64,000 nt of DNA, from contig NZ_JAAAJC010000003.1 of assembly GCF_009900715.1 (NCBI RefSeq), positions 248,001-312,000 on the forward strand, in the 5' to 3' direction. Of this stretch, positions 8,106 to 16,320 are shown in pieces; within the stretch, counting starts at the first letter, position 1; each line of letters begins with the position of its first letter. Origin of the DNA: Halococcus salsus (GTDB taxonomy: Archaea > Halobacteriota > Halobacteria > Halobacteriales > Halococcaceae). The position numbers and the translations under genes were made by a program. Below the pieces are notes generated by a model, which had not been told where the DNA came from, made no database searches, and saw nothing but the letters and a program-made list of their open reading frames with translations.

Positions 8106-8497
8106 GGCCCCCACCCACCTTTTGCTGCGGTCGCTCGCTAGCGCTCGCTCCCTGGCAAAATGTGGATCAAAAGCGCGTCGGGTTCCTTGCAGTCACCCTC
8201 GCGCCCGCTCGCTCGTTTCGCTCACGGGTCACTCCGTTCCCCGTTCGCATCCGAGGTTCTCGCTTCGCTCGAACCTCGCACCACTCGCTCGCGGTACAAC
8301 AACTACCCTCTCCGCAACCGCCCCGCACAGCACCGCTTCCGCCTCCGCCGAAGCCCTCGCGCCCGGAGGGCGCTCGCCCTTCATCCACCAGGAGAGCGGT
8401 GCTCTCTTGAGCCTCGGCTTGCTCCCGCTCGCCGAGACACCAGGCACCGCAACCGCCCGCCCCGCGGCGCTCGCGGGGCGCGCCCCGCTCGCGCACC
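8106..8497. other. Gene-free spacer with CGCTCGCT motifs and right repeat arm
   Basis: 392 bases between the HesB-like gene and the MBL hydrolase. It holds CTCGCT/CGCTCG runs (for example 8127-8150), the right copy of the 58-base inverted repeat (8221-8278) and further CGCTC-rich stretches to 8497. No convincing coding frame on either strand. It mirrors the composition of 7251-7742 in opposite orientation. Confidence 0.65.
8221..8278 (-). repeat. 58-base inverted repeat, right copy, with internal hairpin
   Basis: Matches the reverse complement of 7361-7418 at 56 of 58 bases. The internal stem is CGAGGTTC (8252-8259) with GAACCTCG (8271-8278) around an 11-base loop. It lies 116 bases after the HesB stop. 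Confidence 0.9.
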
Positions 8498-9481
8498 TCA
8501 CTCGCTCACGTCGGGGAAGAACTCGTCGAGGTCGGGGTCCGAATCGACGAGTCGATACCCGTCTTCCGTGGGCTCGGTGACACCGTGCGCCGAGAGGTGG
8601 TCGAGGTGCGCGTAGGCCTCGCCCGGCCCGTGGAGGATGTGGATGTTCGAGAGCTCACCAAATAAGTAACTGCTCACCGTCCACGCGTCCGCCGGGCCGT
8701 GTTCGCGGAGCACGTCGAGCACGTTCTCGGTGCGCTCGCGGTGGTGTGCGGCGATGTCGCGGGCGCGGCCTGCGGGGTCCTCGATGACGTCGCGGTGACC
8801 GGGCCACGCCCGGACGAATCCCGCGTCGATGATTCGAACCAACGTGTCGAGGTACTTCGCCAGCGGGCGCTCGACGCGAACGTCCGCCCCGCCGACGTTC
8901 GGGGTGTAGTGGGGCAGGAGCGCGTCGCCCGAGAGGAGTTCCCGACCGTCGTCGCCCTCGAAGACGAACCCCGAGAGCCCCGCGGCGTGGCCCGGAAGGT
9001 GGAGCGCTTCGAGGTCGCCCTCGGGGGTCGAAAACCGCTCGCCACCCTCGAACGGCTCGACCCTCGCCCGCCCCGAGAGGCCCTCGTAGCCGTCGAGGAA
9101 GACGAGGAGCTCCTCGCGTGGCTCCTCCGGTACCCCCCATTCGTCGAGAAGCGCACGCTGGCGGGCCTCCATCGCCTCCCACGCGTCCGTATCACCCGAG
9201 ACCAGCGGCGCGTCGGCGGCGTGGACCCGAACCACCGCGTCGCTTTCGTCCTGTATCTCGCTCGCGAACCCGGCGTGGTCCTCGTGCCAGTGGGTCAGGA
9301 GGACCTCGTCGATGTCGGCGAACTCGACCCCCAGATCGGCGAGACCTGTCGAGAGCTCCTCGCGGGTCTCGGGCGCGGCGGTCCCGGTGTCGACGAGGGT
9401 GGTGGCCCCGGCGTCCGCACCGAAGACGTAGACGTCGTTCAACCCCTCGAAGACGGCGTTCCCGAGCTGGATCCGGTTCAT
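8498..9481 (-). CDS. MBL-fold metallo-hydrolase
   Basis: 327 residues. The metallo-beta-lactamase metal motif H-x-H-x-D-H is seen as LLTHWHEDHAG (near residue 63-69), with further ligands in LEALHLPGHAAGLSGF (His near 160), LLSGDALL (Asp near 180) and AWPGHRD (His near 222). The C-terminal 90 residues form a helical, winged-helix-like segment (LDVLREHGPADAWTVSSYLF, then LDHLSAHGVTEP), as in LACTB2/YflN-type members. The likely activity is hydrolysis of a thioester, lactone or phosphodiester; the substrate is unknown. It is transcribed toward the repeat-rich spacer. Confidence 0.85.
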   Translation of the reverse strand: MNRIQLGNAVFEGLNDVYVFGADAGATTLVDTGTAAPETREELSTGLADLGVEFADIDEVLLTHWHEDHAGFASEIQDESDAVVRVHAADAPLVSGDTDAWEAMEARQRALLDEWGVPEEPREELLVFLDGYEGLSGRARVEPFEGGERFSTPEGDLEALHLPGHAAGLSGFVFEGDDGRELLSGDALLPHYTPNVGGADVRVERPLAKYLDTLVRIIDAGFVRAWPGHRDVIEDPAGRARDIAAHHRERTENVLDVLREHGPADAWTVSSYLFGELSNIHILHGPGEAYAHLDHLSAHGVTEPTEDGYRLVDSDPDLDEFFPDVSE

Positions 9482-9696
9482 CGGTTCGAACGCACCTCAC
9501 ACCCCGTCCACTCGACCGCGCGCCGCCGGATAGCCGTCTGCATATCGGGGCTACCGGTCGCCGGCTACATACCACCCGCGGTCGAACCCGAACACCGGCC
9601 ACACGGCGGCGCTCGTCGCCGGAGCCCGACGGTTTTAGCTCGTCGAACCCCGCTGGTCGGCGTGACCCGTGCGAAACGGCGACGGAGGACCGCGGG

Positions 9697-11220
9697 ATGA
9701 CCGTCTGGGTGCTCGGCGACCAGCTCACCCGCGAGGTCGGGCCGCTCTCGCGGGCCGACGACGAGCGCGTGCTGATGATCGAAGCTCGCGAGTTCGCCCG
9801 GAAGCTCCCGTTCCACCCCCACAAACTCGTCGCGATGTTCGCCGCGATGCGCCACTTTCGCGACGAACTTCGAGCAGATACTTATACCGTCGAGTACCAC
9901 ACGGTCGAGACGTTCGGGGAGGGTCTCGACGCCCACTTCGCCGACCACCCGGGAGACCGTCTCGAATGTATGCGCCCCGCGAGCCACGGTGCGGGCGAAC
10001 GTCTCACGGATCTCGTCGACGAGCGGGGCGGCGACCTCGCGCTCGTCGAGAACGAGCTGTTCCTCTGTGCGCCCGACGAGTTCGACGAGTGGGCCGGCGA
10101 GAGCTTCAAACAGGAGGAGTTCTACCGCATGATGCGGCGCGAGACGGGCTACCTGATGGACGACGACGACCCGGTCGGGGGCGAGTGGAACTACGATACC
10201 GAGAACCGCGAGTTCCCGGGGAGCGACTACGAACCGCCCGACGCGCCGTGGTTCGAGCCCGACGATCGCACCGAGATGGTGGTCGAGTGGGTCGACGAGG
10301 TGTTCTCGGGCGGCTACGACGAACCACCCTACGGCGGTGACTGGGCCGACCAGGAGAAATTCGGCTGGCCGGTCACGCGCGAAGCGAGCCTCGCGGCGCT
10401 CGACGCGTTCGTCGAGGACCGGCTCCCGGAGTTCGGTCCGTATCAGGACGCGATGCTCGCCGGGGAAACCACGATGCATCACGCCCTGCTGTCGGCCCCG
10501 CTGAACCTCGGCCTGCTGCATCCCCGGGAAGTCGTCGAGCGCGTGTTGGACGAGTACGAAGCGCGCGACCTCCCGCTCGCGAGCGTCGAGGGGTTCGTCC
10601 GGCAGGTGGTCGGCTGGCGGGAGTTCATGCGCCACGTCTACCGCCGTGAGATGCCCGAGCTGGCGAGCGCGAACCAACTCGACGCCGACCGGGCTCTTCC
10701 GGAGCTCTACTGGACCGGCGAGACCGAGATGAACTGTCTCGCGGAAGTCGTTGACGGCGTGCGAAAACGGGGCTATTCCCACCACATCGAGCGCCTGATG
10801 GTGCTCTCGAACTTCGCGACGAGTTTTGGTGTACGTCCCGCAGCACTCAACCGGTGGTTCCACGCGGGCTACGTCGACGCCTACCACTGGGTCACGACGC
10901 CGAACGTGGTGGGCATGGGCAGCTTCGGAACCGACGCGCTCTCGACGAAACCCTACGTCTCCTCGGCCAACTACATCGACGGCATGAGCGACTTCTGTGG
11001 GGACTGCGCCTACGCCAAGACGAAGACGGTGGGTGAAAACGCCTGTCCGTTCAACGCGCTCTACTGGGACTTCTTGGGAACCCACGAGGAGCGCCTTCGG
11101 GGGAACGGCCGGATGGGGTTGGTCTACTCCCACTGGGACGACAAGGACGAGGACGAGCGGGCGGCGATCCGCGAGCGCGCCGCGGCGATACGAACCCGCG
11201 CCGACCGCGGCGACCTCTGA
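9697..11220 (+). CDS. Cryptochrome/photolyase family protein, Fe-S (DPRP/CryB-PhrB) subgroup
   Basis: 507 residues starting MTVWVLGDQLTREVGPLSRA. This N-terminal form, with HPHKLVAMFAAMRHFRDELR, is typical of deoxyribodipyrimidine photolyase-related proteins (COG3046), which bind FAD and a [4Fe-4S] cluster and repair (6-4) photoproducts or act as light sensors. FAD-site features are HHALLSAPLNLGLLHPREVV (near 265), GFVRQVVGWREFMRHVYR and YWTGETEMNCLAEVVDGV. Cluster-type cysteines are the Cys of EMNCLAEV and those of GDCAYAKTKTVGENACPFNA. The ATG at 9697 is chosen because homology begins there; upstream sequence is Arg-rich and non-coding in character. Confidence 0.9.
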   Translation: MTVWVLGDQLTREVGPLSRADDERVLMIEAREFARKLPFHPHKLVAMFAAMRHFRDELRADTYTVEYHTVETFGEGLDAHFADHPGDRLECMRPASHGAGERLTDLVDERGGDLALVENELFLCAPDEFDEWAGESFKQEEFYRMMRRETGYLMDDDDPVGGEWNYDTENREFPGSDYEPPDAPWFEPDDRTEMVVEWVDEVFSGGYDEPPYGGDWADQEKFGWPVTREASLAALDAFVEDRLPEFGPYQDAMLAGETTMHHALLSAPLNLGLLHPREVVERVLDEYEARDLPLASVEGFVRQVVGWREFMRHVYRREMPELASANQLDADRALPELYWTGETEMNCLAEVVDGVRKRGYSHHIERLMVLSNFATSFGVRPAALNRWFHAGYVDAYHWVTTPNVVGMGSFGTDALSTKPYVSSANYIDGMSDFCGDCAYAKTKTVGENACPFNALYWDFLGTHEERLRGNGRMGLVYSHWDDKDEDERAAIRERAAAIRTRADRGDL

Positions 11221-11265
11221 GTCGTCTCCAGTGAGATTTATTCGCATCGAGGGACGAGCGGAGGT

Positions 11266-12246
11266 ATGACGCGTTCATCGGGCCACGAACCGACCGACGG
11301 ACCGCCCGGTCCGGACGCGAACCGACGGGTCATCGTGAACCCGAACAGCGGGGCGGGCGACCACCTGCCGACGATCCGCCGGCTCGCCGACCACTGGGGC
11401 TACTCGGTCGCCGAGACGGCGGCGGCGGGCGACGCGATCCACCTCGCCCGCGAGGCCGCCGCCGACGGCGTGGACGTGCTCGCGGCCTGTGGCGGTGACG
11501 GCACGGTCCACGAGGTCCTCTGCGGGCTCGTCGATGCCGACGCGCTCGGCGGGGTGCGGTTCGGGGTGGTTCCCGTGGGGACGGCGAACATCTTCGCGGA
11601 CGACATCGGGGTTCGCGGGATCGAACACGGCTTCGAACTCCTCGAAGAGGGCGAGGTTCGTCGAATAGACCTCGGGCTCGCCGACGGCGTGCCGTTCGTG
11701 AAGTCCTGCATCGCGGGGCTGACCGCCGACACCAGCGCGGCCACGACCTCGGACCTGAAGGCTCGGTTCGGCCCGCTCGCGTTCGTCATCACCGGCGTCC
11801 AGCAGGCCCGCGAGTTCGAGGCGCTCGACATCGAGGTCGACGCCGTCACCGACGAGGGCCCACGGACGTGGTCGGGCGAGGCGCTCTGTGTGCTCATCGG
11901 GAACGCCCGGCGGTTCGCGAAGCAGTTCGGCCAGGCGAACGTCGAGGACGGGCTGTTCGACGTCACCCTCATCGAGCGGATGCCCGCGGGCGAGGCAGTC
12001 GCCGAGGCCATCGCCCAGCAGCTCCTCCGCAGGGACACCGAGCACGTCACGCGCCTCCAGGCCGAACGCCTCACGGTCGAGAGTCGGTCGGGCGCGATCG
12101 ACTTCAGCCTCGACGGGGAGATCTACACCCGGAACCGTCTCGACCTCCGGGTTCGGTCGGGGGCGCTCTCGGTCTGTGTCGGGACCGACTACGAACCCAA
12201 CCCGACGACGGAGACCGACGAAGACCCGTTCGGTCGATACCTATAA
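11266..12246 (+). CDS. Diacylglycerol kinase family lipid kinase (YegS/DagK-like)
   Basis: 326 residues. RRVIVNPNSGAGDHLPTIRR (about 21-40) and CGGDGTVHEVLCGL (near 75) are the nucleotide-binding motifs of the DAGK catalytic domain, with GVVPVGTANIFADDIGV following. The C-terminal half is the beta-sandwich lid. The enzyme would phosphorylate a lipid or sphingosine-like alcohol at the membrane; in haloarchaea this may serve archaeol-type lipid metabolism. GATTTATTCG near 11240 is a TATA box for a leaderless start. A small hairpin follows the stop. Confidence 0.85.
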   Translation: MTRSSGHEPTDGPPGPDANRRVIVNPNSGAGDHLPTIRRLADHWGYSVAETAAAGDAIHLAREAAADGVDVLAACGGDGTVHEVLCGLVDADALGGVRFGVVPVGTANIFADDIGVRGIEHGFELLEEGEVRRIDLGLADGVPFVKSCIAGLTADTSAATTSDLKARFGPLAFVITGVQQAREFEALDIEVDAVTDEGPRTWSGEALCVLIGNARRFAKQFGQANVEDGLFDVTLIERMPAGEAVAEAIAQQLLRRDTEHVTRLQAERLTVESRSGAIDFSLDGEIYTRNRLDLRVRSGALSVCVGTDYEPNPTTETDEDPFGRYL

Positions 12247-12647
12247 ACTGCTGACCCGTGTGGGTCGATTCGAGACCCCGTATGATCTGCCTGGCTGCTC
12301 GACCGTTCATTCCTCTCGTCGCGGTAGTCGCGACCGTATAGCGACCGCCGCAGAGCAGCAGCACCCGGGTCGTCCCGTTCCGCTACGGGTTCCGTAGTCG
12401 CAGTTCCTCGACGATGAACATCGACACGAATGCAGACAGTCACCGGGTCCCCGGTCGACGGTGGCCGGACACCCACTCGAACGCGAACCGAATCGTACTC
12501 CGGATCGGCATCGGTCGGTAGACAGCCAGCGGTCGTCGCTCTCGTCACTCTCGACGCTGGGAGGGGCCGTCCCGGTCCCCCGGATCGTGGCGTTTCGTTC
12601 AGGGACGCCGGCGGTCGGACGACACGCGCTCCGTTCGAGGTGGAGAC
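12247..12647. other. 401-base spacer, no gene seen
   Basis: After the lipid-kinase stop there is a small hairpin, GACCC-GTGT-GGGTC (12253-12266), which could end that transcript. The rest has no coding-like frame and no repeat. The promoter of the MFS gene must lie here, but no clear TATA box is seen near 12620. Confidence 0.5.
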
Positions 12648-13961
12648 GTGAGCCAGCAGCAGGATGGAGCGGAGGCCACGAACGGGGACACGGCCTCGCT
12701 ACGGAACAACTGGAACTTCCGCCGCCTGCTGGTCGGGCGGTTCGTCACGAACGCCGGCGATAGCCTCTACACGGTCGCCGGGACGTGGCTGGTCTACGAC
12801 CTCACGGGGTCGAGTTTCTACACCGGGCTGGCGAGCGCGCTGCTCCTCCTGCCGCCGGCACTGCAGTTCGTCTCCGGACCGCTCGTCGACCGATGGCCGC
12901 TCGTCCGGACCCTCGTGTGGACGCAGCTCGTTCAGGCCGGCCTCGTCCTGTCGATCCCCATCGCGGCCGCCTTCGACCACCTCTCCATCGGGCTGGTTCT
13001 GGTCGTGATCCCAATCCTCTCGTTCCTGAACCAGTTCGTCTACCCCGCGCAGAACGCGGCGCTCCCCCGGATCGTCGTGGAGAGTCAGCTGACACGCGCC
13101 AATTCGGCGTTCTCGTTCGCCAACCGGGGGACCGACATGGTGTTCGACGCGCTCGGTGGCGTCCTCATCGCCGTGACCGGCGCGGTTTCGCTGTTCGTGC
13201 TCGATTCGATCACGTTCGTGGTCGCGACCCTCTCGTTCGTCGGTGTTCGGGTTCCCGAACGCGCCGAAACGGACGACCGAGCGACTGGAGTCGACGTTTC
13301 GGGCTATCCCTCCGACCTCCGTGAGGGCGTTCGATGGCTCCGAGGAACGGTGTTCGCCGAGATGATGCTCGCCACGGCGGTCACCAACTTCGGGACTGGG
13401 GTGATGCTCGCCGTGCTGCCGGGGTTCGCCGCGGTTCGTGGCGGCTCGATACTCTACGGAGCCCTGCTCGGCGCGATGGGCGCGGGAGGTCTCGTCGGGG
13501 CACTGGTCGCGTCCCGACTGACGCACATCGGGTACGGCACGATTCGAATCGTCGGGCTCGGGGTCGGGTTCGTCCTGTGGGTCGCCGCGGTCTACTCCCC
13601 GTGGCCGGCACTCTCGGTCGTTCTGTTCGCGATAACCGGGATACCGATCGGCATCACGAACGTGATGGGGCAGACGCTCGTTCAGACGGTGGCTCCGGAG
13701 GACCTGCTCGGGAGGGTCACGTCCGTCGACGCGAGCGTCTCCACGCTCACGGTACCGATCGGTTCGTTCCTCAGGGGGATCGTGGGCAGTCGAATCGGCG
13801 TCGTCACGACGATGGCCGTCGCTGCGGTAGGGTTCGCGTTCGTCAGCCTCTACTTCGCGATCCGTCCCCGCCTGCGCTCCCTTCCGGCGATGGACGATAT
13901 CGGCCAGGGTGAGTTCGGTGTTCGTGCCCGGTCGTCGTCAGCATCGGAGAATCGTGATTGA
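12648..13961 (+). CDS. MFS transporter (EntS/MFS_3-like)
   Basis: 437 residues with a GTG start; about 12 hydrophobic helices. The N-terminus (NNWNFRRLLVGRFVTNAGDS) and the motif-A-like loop GPLVDRWPLVRTL after helix 2 fit the MFS_3 group of bacterial and archaeal exporters (enterobactin exporter, macrolide efflux type). PAQNAALPRIVVESQLTRAN in the central part is a hallmark of this group (QNAALP..V....L..AN). It probably exports a small molecule across the cytoplasmic membrane; the substrate is unknown. The GTG start is chosen because nothing downstream fits better. The gene is monocistronic. Confidence 0.82.
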   Translation: MSQQQDGAEATNGDTASLRNNWNFRRLLVGRFVTNAGDSLYTVAGTWLVYDLTGSSFYTGLASALLLLPPALQFVSGPLVDRWPLVRTLVWTQLVQAGLVLSIPIAAAFDHLSIGLVLVVIPILSFLNQFVYPAQNAALPRIVVESQLTRANSAFSFANRGTDMVFDALGGVLIAVTGAVSLFVLDSITFVVATLSFVGVRVPERAETDDRATGVDVSGYPSDLREGVRWLRGTVFAEMMLATAVTNFGTGVMLAVLPGFAAVRGGSILYGALLGAMGAGGLVGALVASRLTHIGYGTIRIVGLGVGFVLWVAAVYSPWPALSVVLFAITGIPIGITNVMGQTLVQTVAPEDLLGRVTSVDASVSTLTVPIGSFLRGIVGSRIGVVTTMAVAAVGFAFVSLYFAIRPRLRSLPAMDDIGQGEFGVRARSSSASENRD

Positions 13962-14302
13962 GGTCGGTATGCTGCGCGTTTCCTCTCCCCCGACGAACAG
14001 GTGCAGACGAACGACGCCCACGAATAACCTCGTCCCCCACCGCCGAACCCATCCATACATCGTATGTTGCGATACTAAATCGGCGCGAAGCCCGACGACC
14101 GGCACCGATGTCGACTGTCGGTGACATCCGCTCAAACACTGCAGGCCTGTGAGGGGGTTCTCGGTGGAGCGACGTGGTCTACGGATGGCCGACAGCCGGT
14201 CCGGGGTCCGGATTCCGACTGGAGAACGTGGATCGGGAGCGAGTGATTCAGGGATCGTCAATTACGGTCGCTGTGTCGTCGATTCGTCCCAGTGAGTGAG
14301 GG
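13962..14302. other. 341-base spacer between convergent genes
   Basis: It lies between the MFS gene end and the convergent UspA gene end. There is a short AT-rich patch near 14050-14085 but no coding-like frame, no T-run terminator and no repeat. Confidence 0.5.
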
Positions 14303-14737
14303 TCACGACCCGGTCGTGACGGTGACCGGTCCGTCGAACTGGAGGATCACCTGCTGTGCGACGTCCCCGAAGACCGCCTTCCCGACCGCCGTTCGGCTCT
14401 GTGCGTCGATGAAGACGTGGTCGCAGTCGTGCTCGTCGGCCACCGCGAGTATCTCGTCGGCGCTGTCGTCGGCGATCCCGACCACGTCGTACTGGACGTC
14501 GTCGCCGAAGGTATCGGCGGCGATCTCGGCCGCGGCCGTCTCGGCGGCGTGTTGGTCTATCTCGCCGGCCTCCCGGCCGGCCCTGCTTCGGCGCTGGATG
14601 CTGTTCTGCCGGAAGCCCTCGGTGTTGACACAACACAGGACGACCCTCGATTCGGTGCCGGTGACGTGTCGGTCGGCCTCCGTCAGCAGGCTCTCGTTCG
14701 GCTCGTCGCTCGCGACGACGACCAGGATGGTCTCCAT
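14303..14737 (-). CDS. UspA-type universal stress protein domain
   Basis: 144 residues from METILVVVASDEPNESLLTE. It has the Usp fold order: an opening beta strand, a long middle helix (EIDQHAAETAAAEIAADTFG), the DDSADEILAVADEHDCDHVF strand-helix unit and a final GKAVFGDVAQQVILQFDGPV segment. That last segment corresponds to the ATP-loop region G-x2-G-x9-G(S/T), but only partly matches, so nucleotide binding is uncertain. Upstream in-frame Mets are rejected because the N-terminal extension is Ser/Arg-rich. Confidence 0.75.
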   Translation of the reverse strand: METILVVVASDEPNESLLTEADRHVTGTESRVVLCCVNTEGFRQNSIQRRSRAGREAGEIDQHAAETAAAEIAADTFGDDVQYDVVGIADDSADEILAVADEHDCDHVFIDAQSRTAVGKAVFGDVAQQVILQFDGPVTVTTGS

Positions 14738-14869
14738 GACGAGTACGTCGTTGTCGTCCACCACTAAAAAGCTATCCGACGAACGTTCGACGAGGCGCTG
14801 TTCGGTCGAGGGAGCGCGAAATCGTGCGAATCGCTCGTTCGAAGGCGAGGAAAATCGCCCGTCCCGCAC

Positions 14870-16237
14870 TCAGAACTGGAGCACCAGCACGGCCGCCAAC
14901 ATCACGAAGGTCGCGATCAGCGAGGCCCAGCCCAGGGCCTTCGCGGGCAGCGAGAACTGGAACTCGGGGTCGCGCTCGTCGTCCTTGTAGAGGATCCACA
15001 TCGCGGTGACGATCTCCGGGAAGAGCGCCATCGTGTTGATGAACCCGCCGAGGAAGAGGAGCGCGACGATCGAGCCCGTGACGGTCCCGCCCACCAGCCA
15101 GATGATCGGCGAGACGATGCCGACGAACAGCGCGACCCGGCGCATGTCGAGGTCCGAGAACCGCTCGGTCTGGTTGAGGATATCGGGCCAGACCTCGGTG
15201 AGGAGGTTGAGCTTCCCGAAGATGGTGGAGTAGAGTGCGAAGAACCCGCCGATGATCAGGATCCAGTAACCGAACGGTCCGAACAGCTCCTGATACGCGC
15301 CGGCGAGGTAGACGGCCAGCTGTGCGCCGTCGGGATAGTCCCCCGAGTTCGCGAGGATCGACGCCCCGATGATGAAAAACGAGGTCGTCACGAACGCCTC
15401 GAGGATCACGGTCAGGCCTACATCGGCCCCGAGCACGCGGAGCCAGCCCTGCATCCGGTCCTTCCAGCCCTCCGAGTCCCGCGGCCCGGCGAGCTTGCCG
15501 TAGCCCGCCTTGTTGACGAACAGCGCGTACCCGATGATCTCGCCGGTGCCGACGCCCGTGATACCGATGACGCCGAAGATGATGTAGAAGCCGCTGTCCG
15601 GGATGTCGAACGAGAGCCCGTAGGCGATGTCACCGGCCGAGAGCGCGAACGGCGAGAAAAAGGAGAGCGCCGCTGCGGCGACCGTCACGACGACCAGGAT
15701 CATCACGAGCACCGTCGAGAAGTCCTCGACGAAGTCGTACTCGCGGAGCGCCGGGATGGTTACCCCGACGAGGACGATCAACGTACAAAGGAGGATCGGG
15801 ATCGTCTGGCCACTCAGGTAGTGCAACAGCGTCGCGGCCCCGAAGAACACCCCCATGTACTGGATGTTGTCGGAGAAGAACCACTTGATCACGATGAACC
15901 AGTACGACCAGCTGTGGCCGAATATCTTCCCGGGGACCTCGTCGAAGATCCGATGGGGCGTCTTGTCCTCCAGCATCGCGTACTTCGCGATGATGTACTG
16001 GATCCCGACCTTGATGAAGAGACTAATGAGGAGGAACCAGAGCACGACGATCCCGACCTCCGCCCCCGTCGCGGTCGTTCCGATCAGTTCGCCGGAGCCG
16101 ATAACGATCGCGAGGGTCGCGAAGGACGGTCCGAGATACTTCAGTACGCCCCGCCAGGTTCGTGGCGGTTCGCGATACTCCGCCGTCGGGTCGTCCGACG
16201 GTCGAGACTCATCGTTCCCGCTGCTGTGTTCGCTCAT
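14870..16237 (-). CDS. Nramp-family-like divalent metal or substrate transporter
   Basis: 455 residues, about 11 transmembrane helices. The N-terminal LKYLGPSFATLAIVIGSGEL aligns with Nramp helix 1, but the DPGN metal-binding motif of true Nramp proteins is replaced by GSGELIGTT. Helix 6 lacks an obvious A/C-x-x-M motif. It is therefore a distant Nramp-superfamily (APC fold) member like those reported as NRAMP-related transporters of unknown or altered specificity. It precedes the sugar-acid catabolic genes on the same strand as the LDH2 gene (83 bases apart), so uptake of an organic acid is possible. Confidence 0.75.
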   Translation of the reverse strand: MSEHSSGNDESRPSDDPTAEYREPPRTWRGVLKYLGPSFATLAIVIGSGELIGTTATGAEVGIVVLWFLLISLFIKVGIQYIIAKYAMLEDKTPHRIFDEVPGKIFGHSWSYWFIVIKWFFSDNIQYMGVFFGAATLLHYLSGQTIPILLCTLIVLVGVTIPALREYDFVEDFSTVLVMILVVVTVAAAALSFFSPFALSAGDIAYGLSFDIPDSGFYIIFGVIGITGVGTGEIIGYALFVNKAGYGKLAGPRDSEGWKDRMQGWLRVLGADVGLTVILEAFVTTSFFIIGASILANSGDYPDGAQLAVYLAGAYQELFGPFGYWILIIGGFFALYSTIFGKLNLLTEVWPDILNQTERFSDLDMRRVALFVGIVSPIIWLVGGTVTGSIVALLFLGGFINTMALFPEIVTAMWILYKDDERDPEFQFSLPAKALGWASLIATFVMLAAVLVLQF

Positions 16238-16320
16238 ATCGGTTACACTCCATGCTGCACTGGTTTGCTAATAATTGTTACGATCAGACCGGCGAACGGG
16301 ACCGCGAAGAAACGCACGTC

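Noticed and set aside
14150-14262. Possible RNA gene or reading frame in the spacer before the UspA gene
   Set aside because: No cloverleaf or conserved T-loop could be made on either strand, and the open frame is Arg/Pro-rich.
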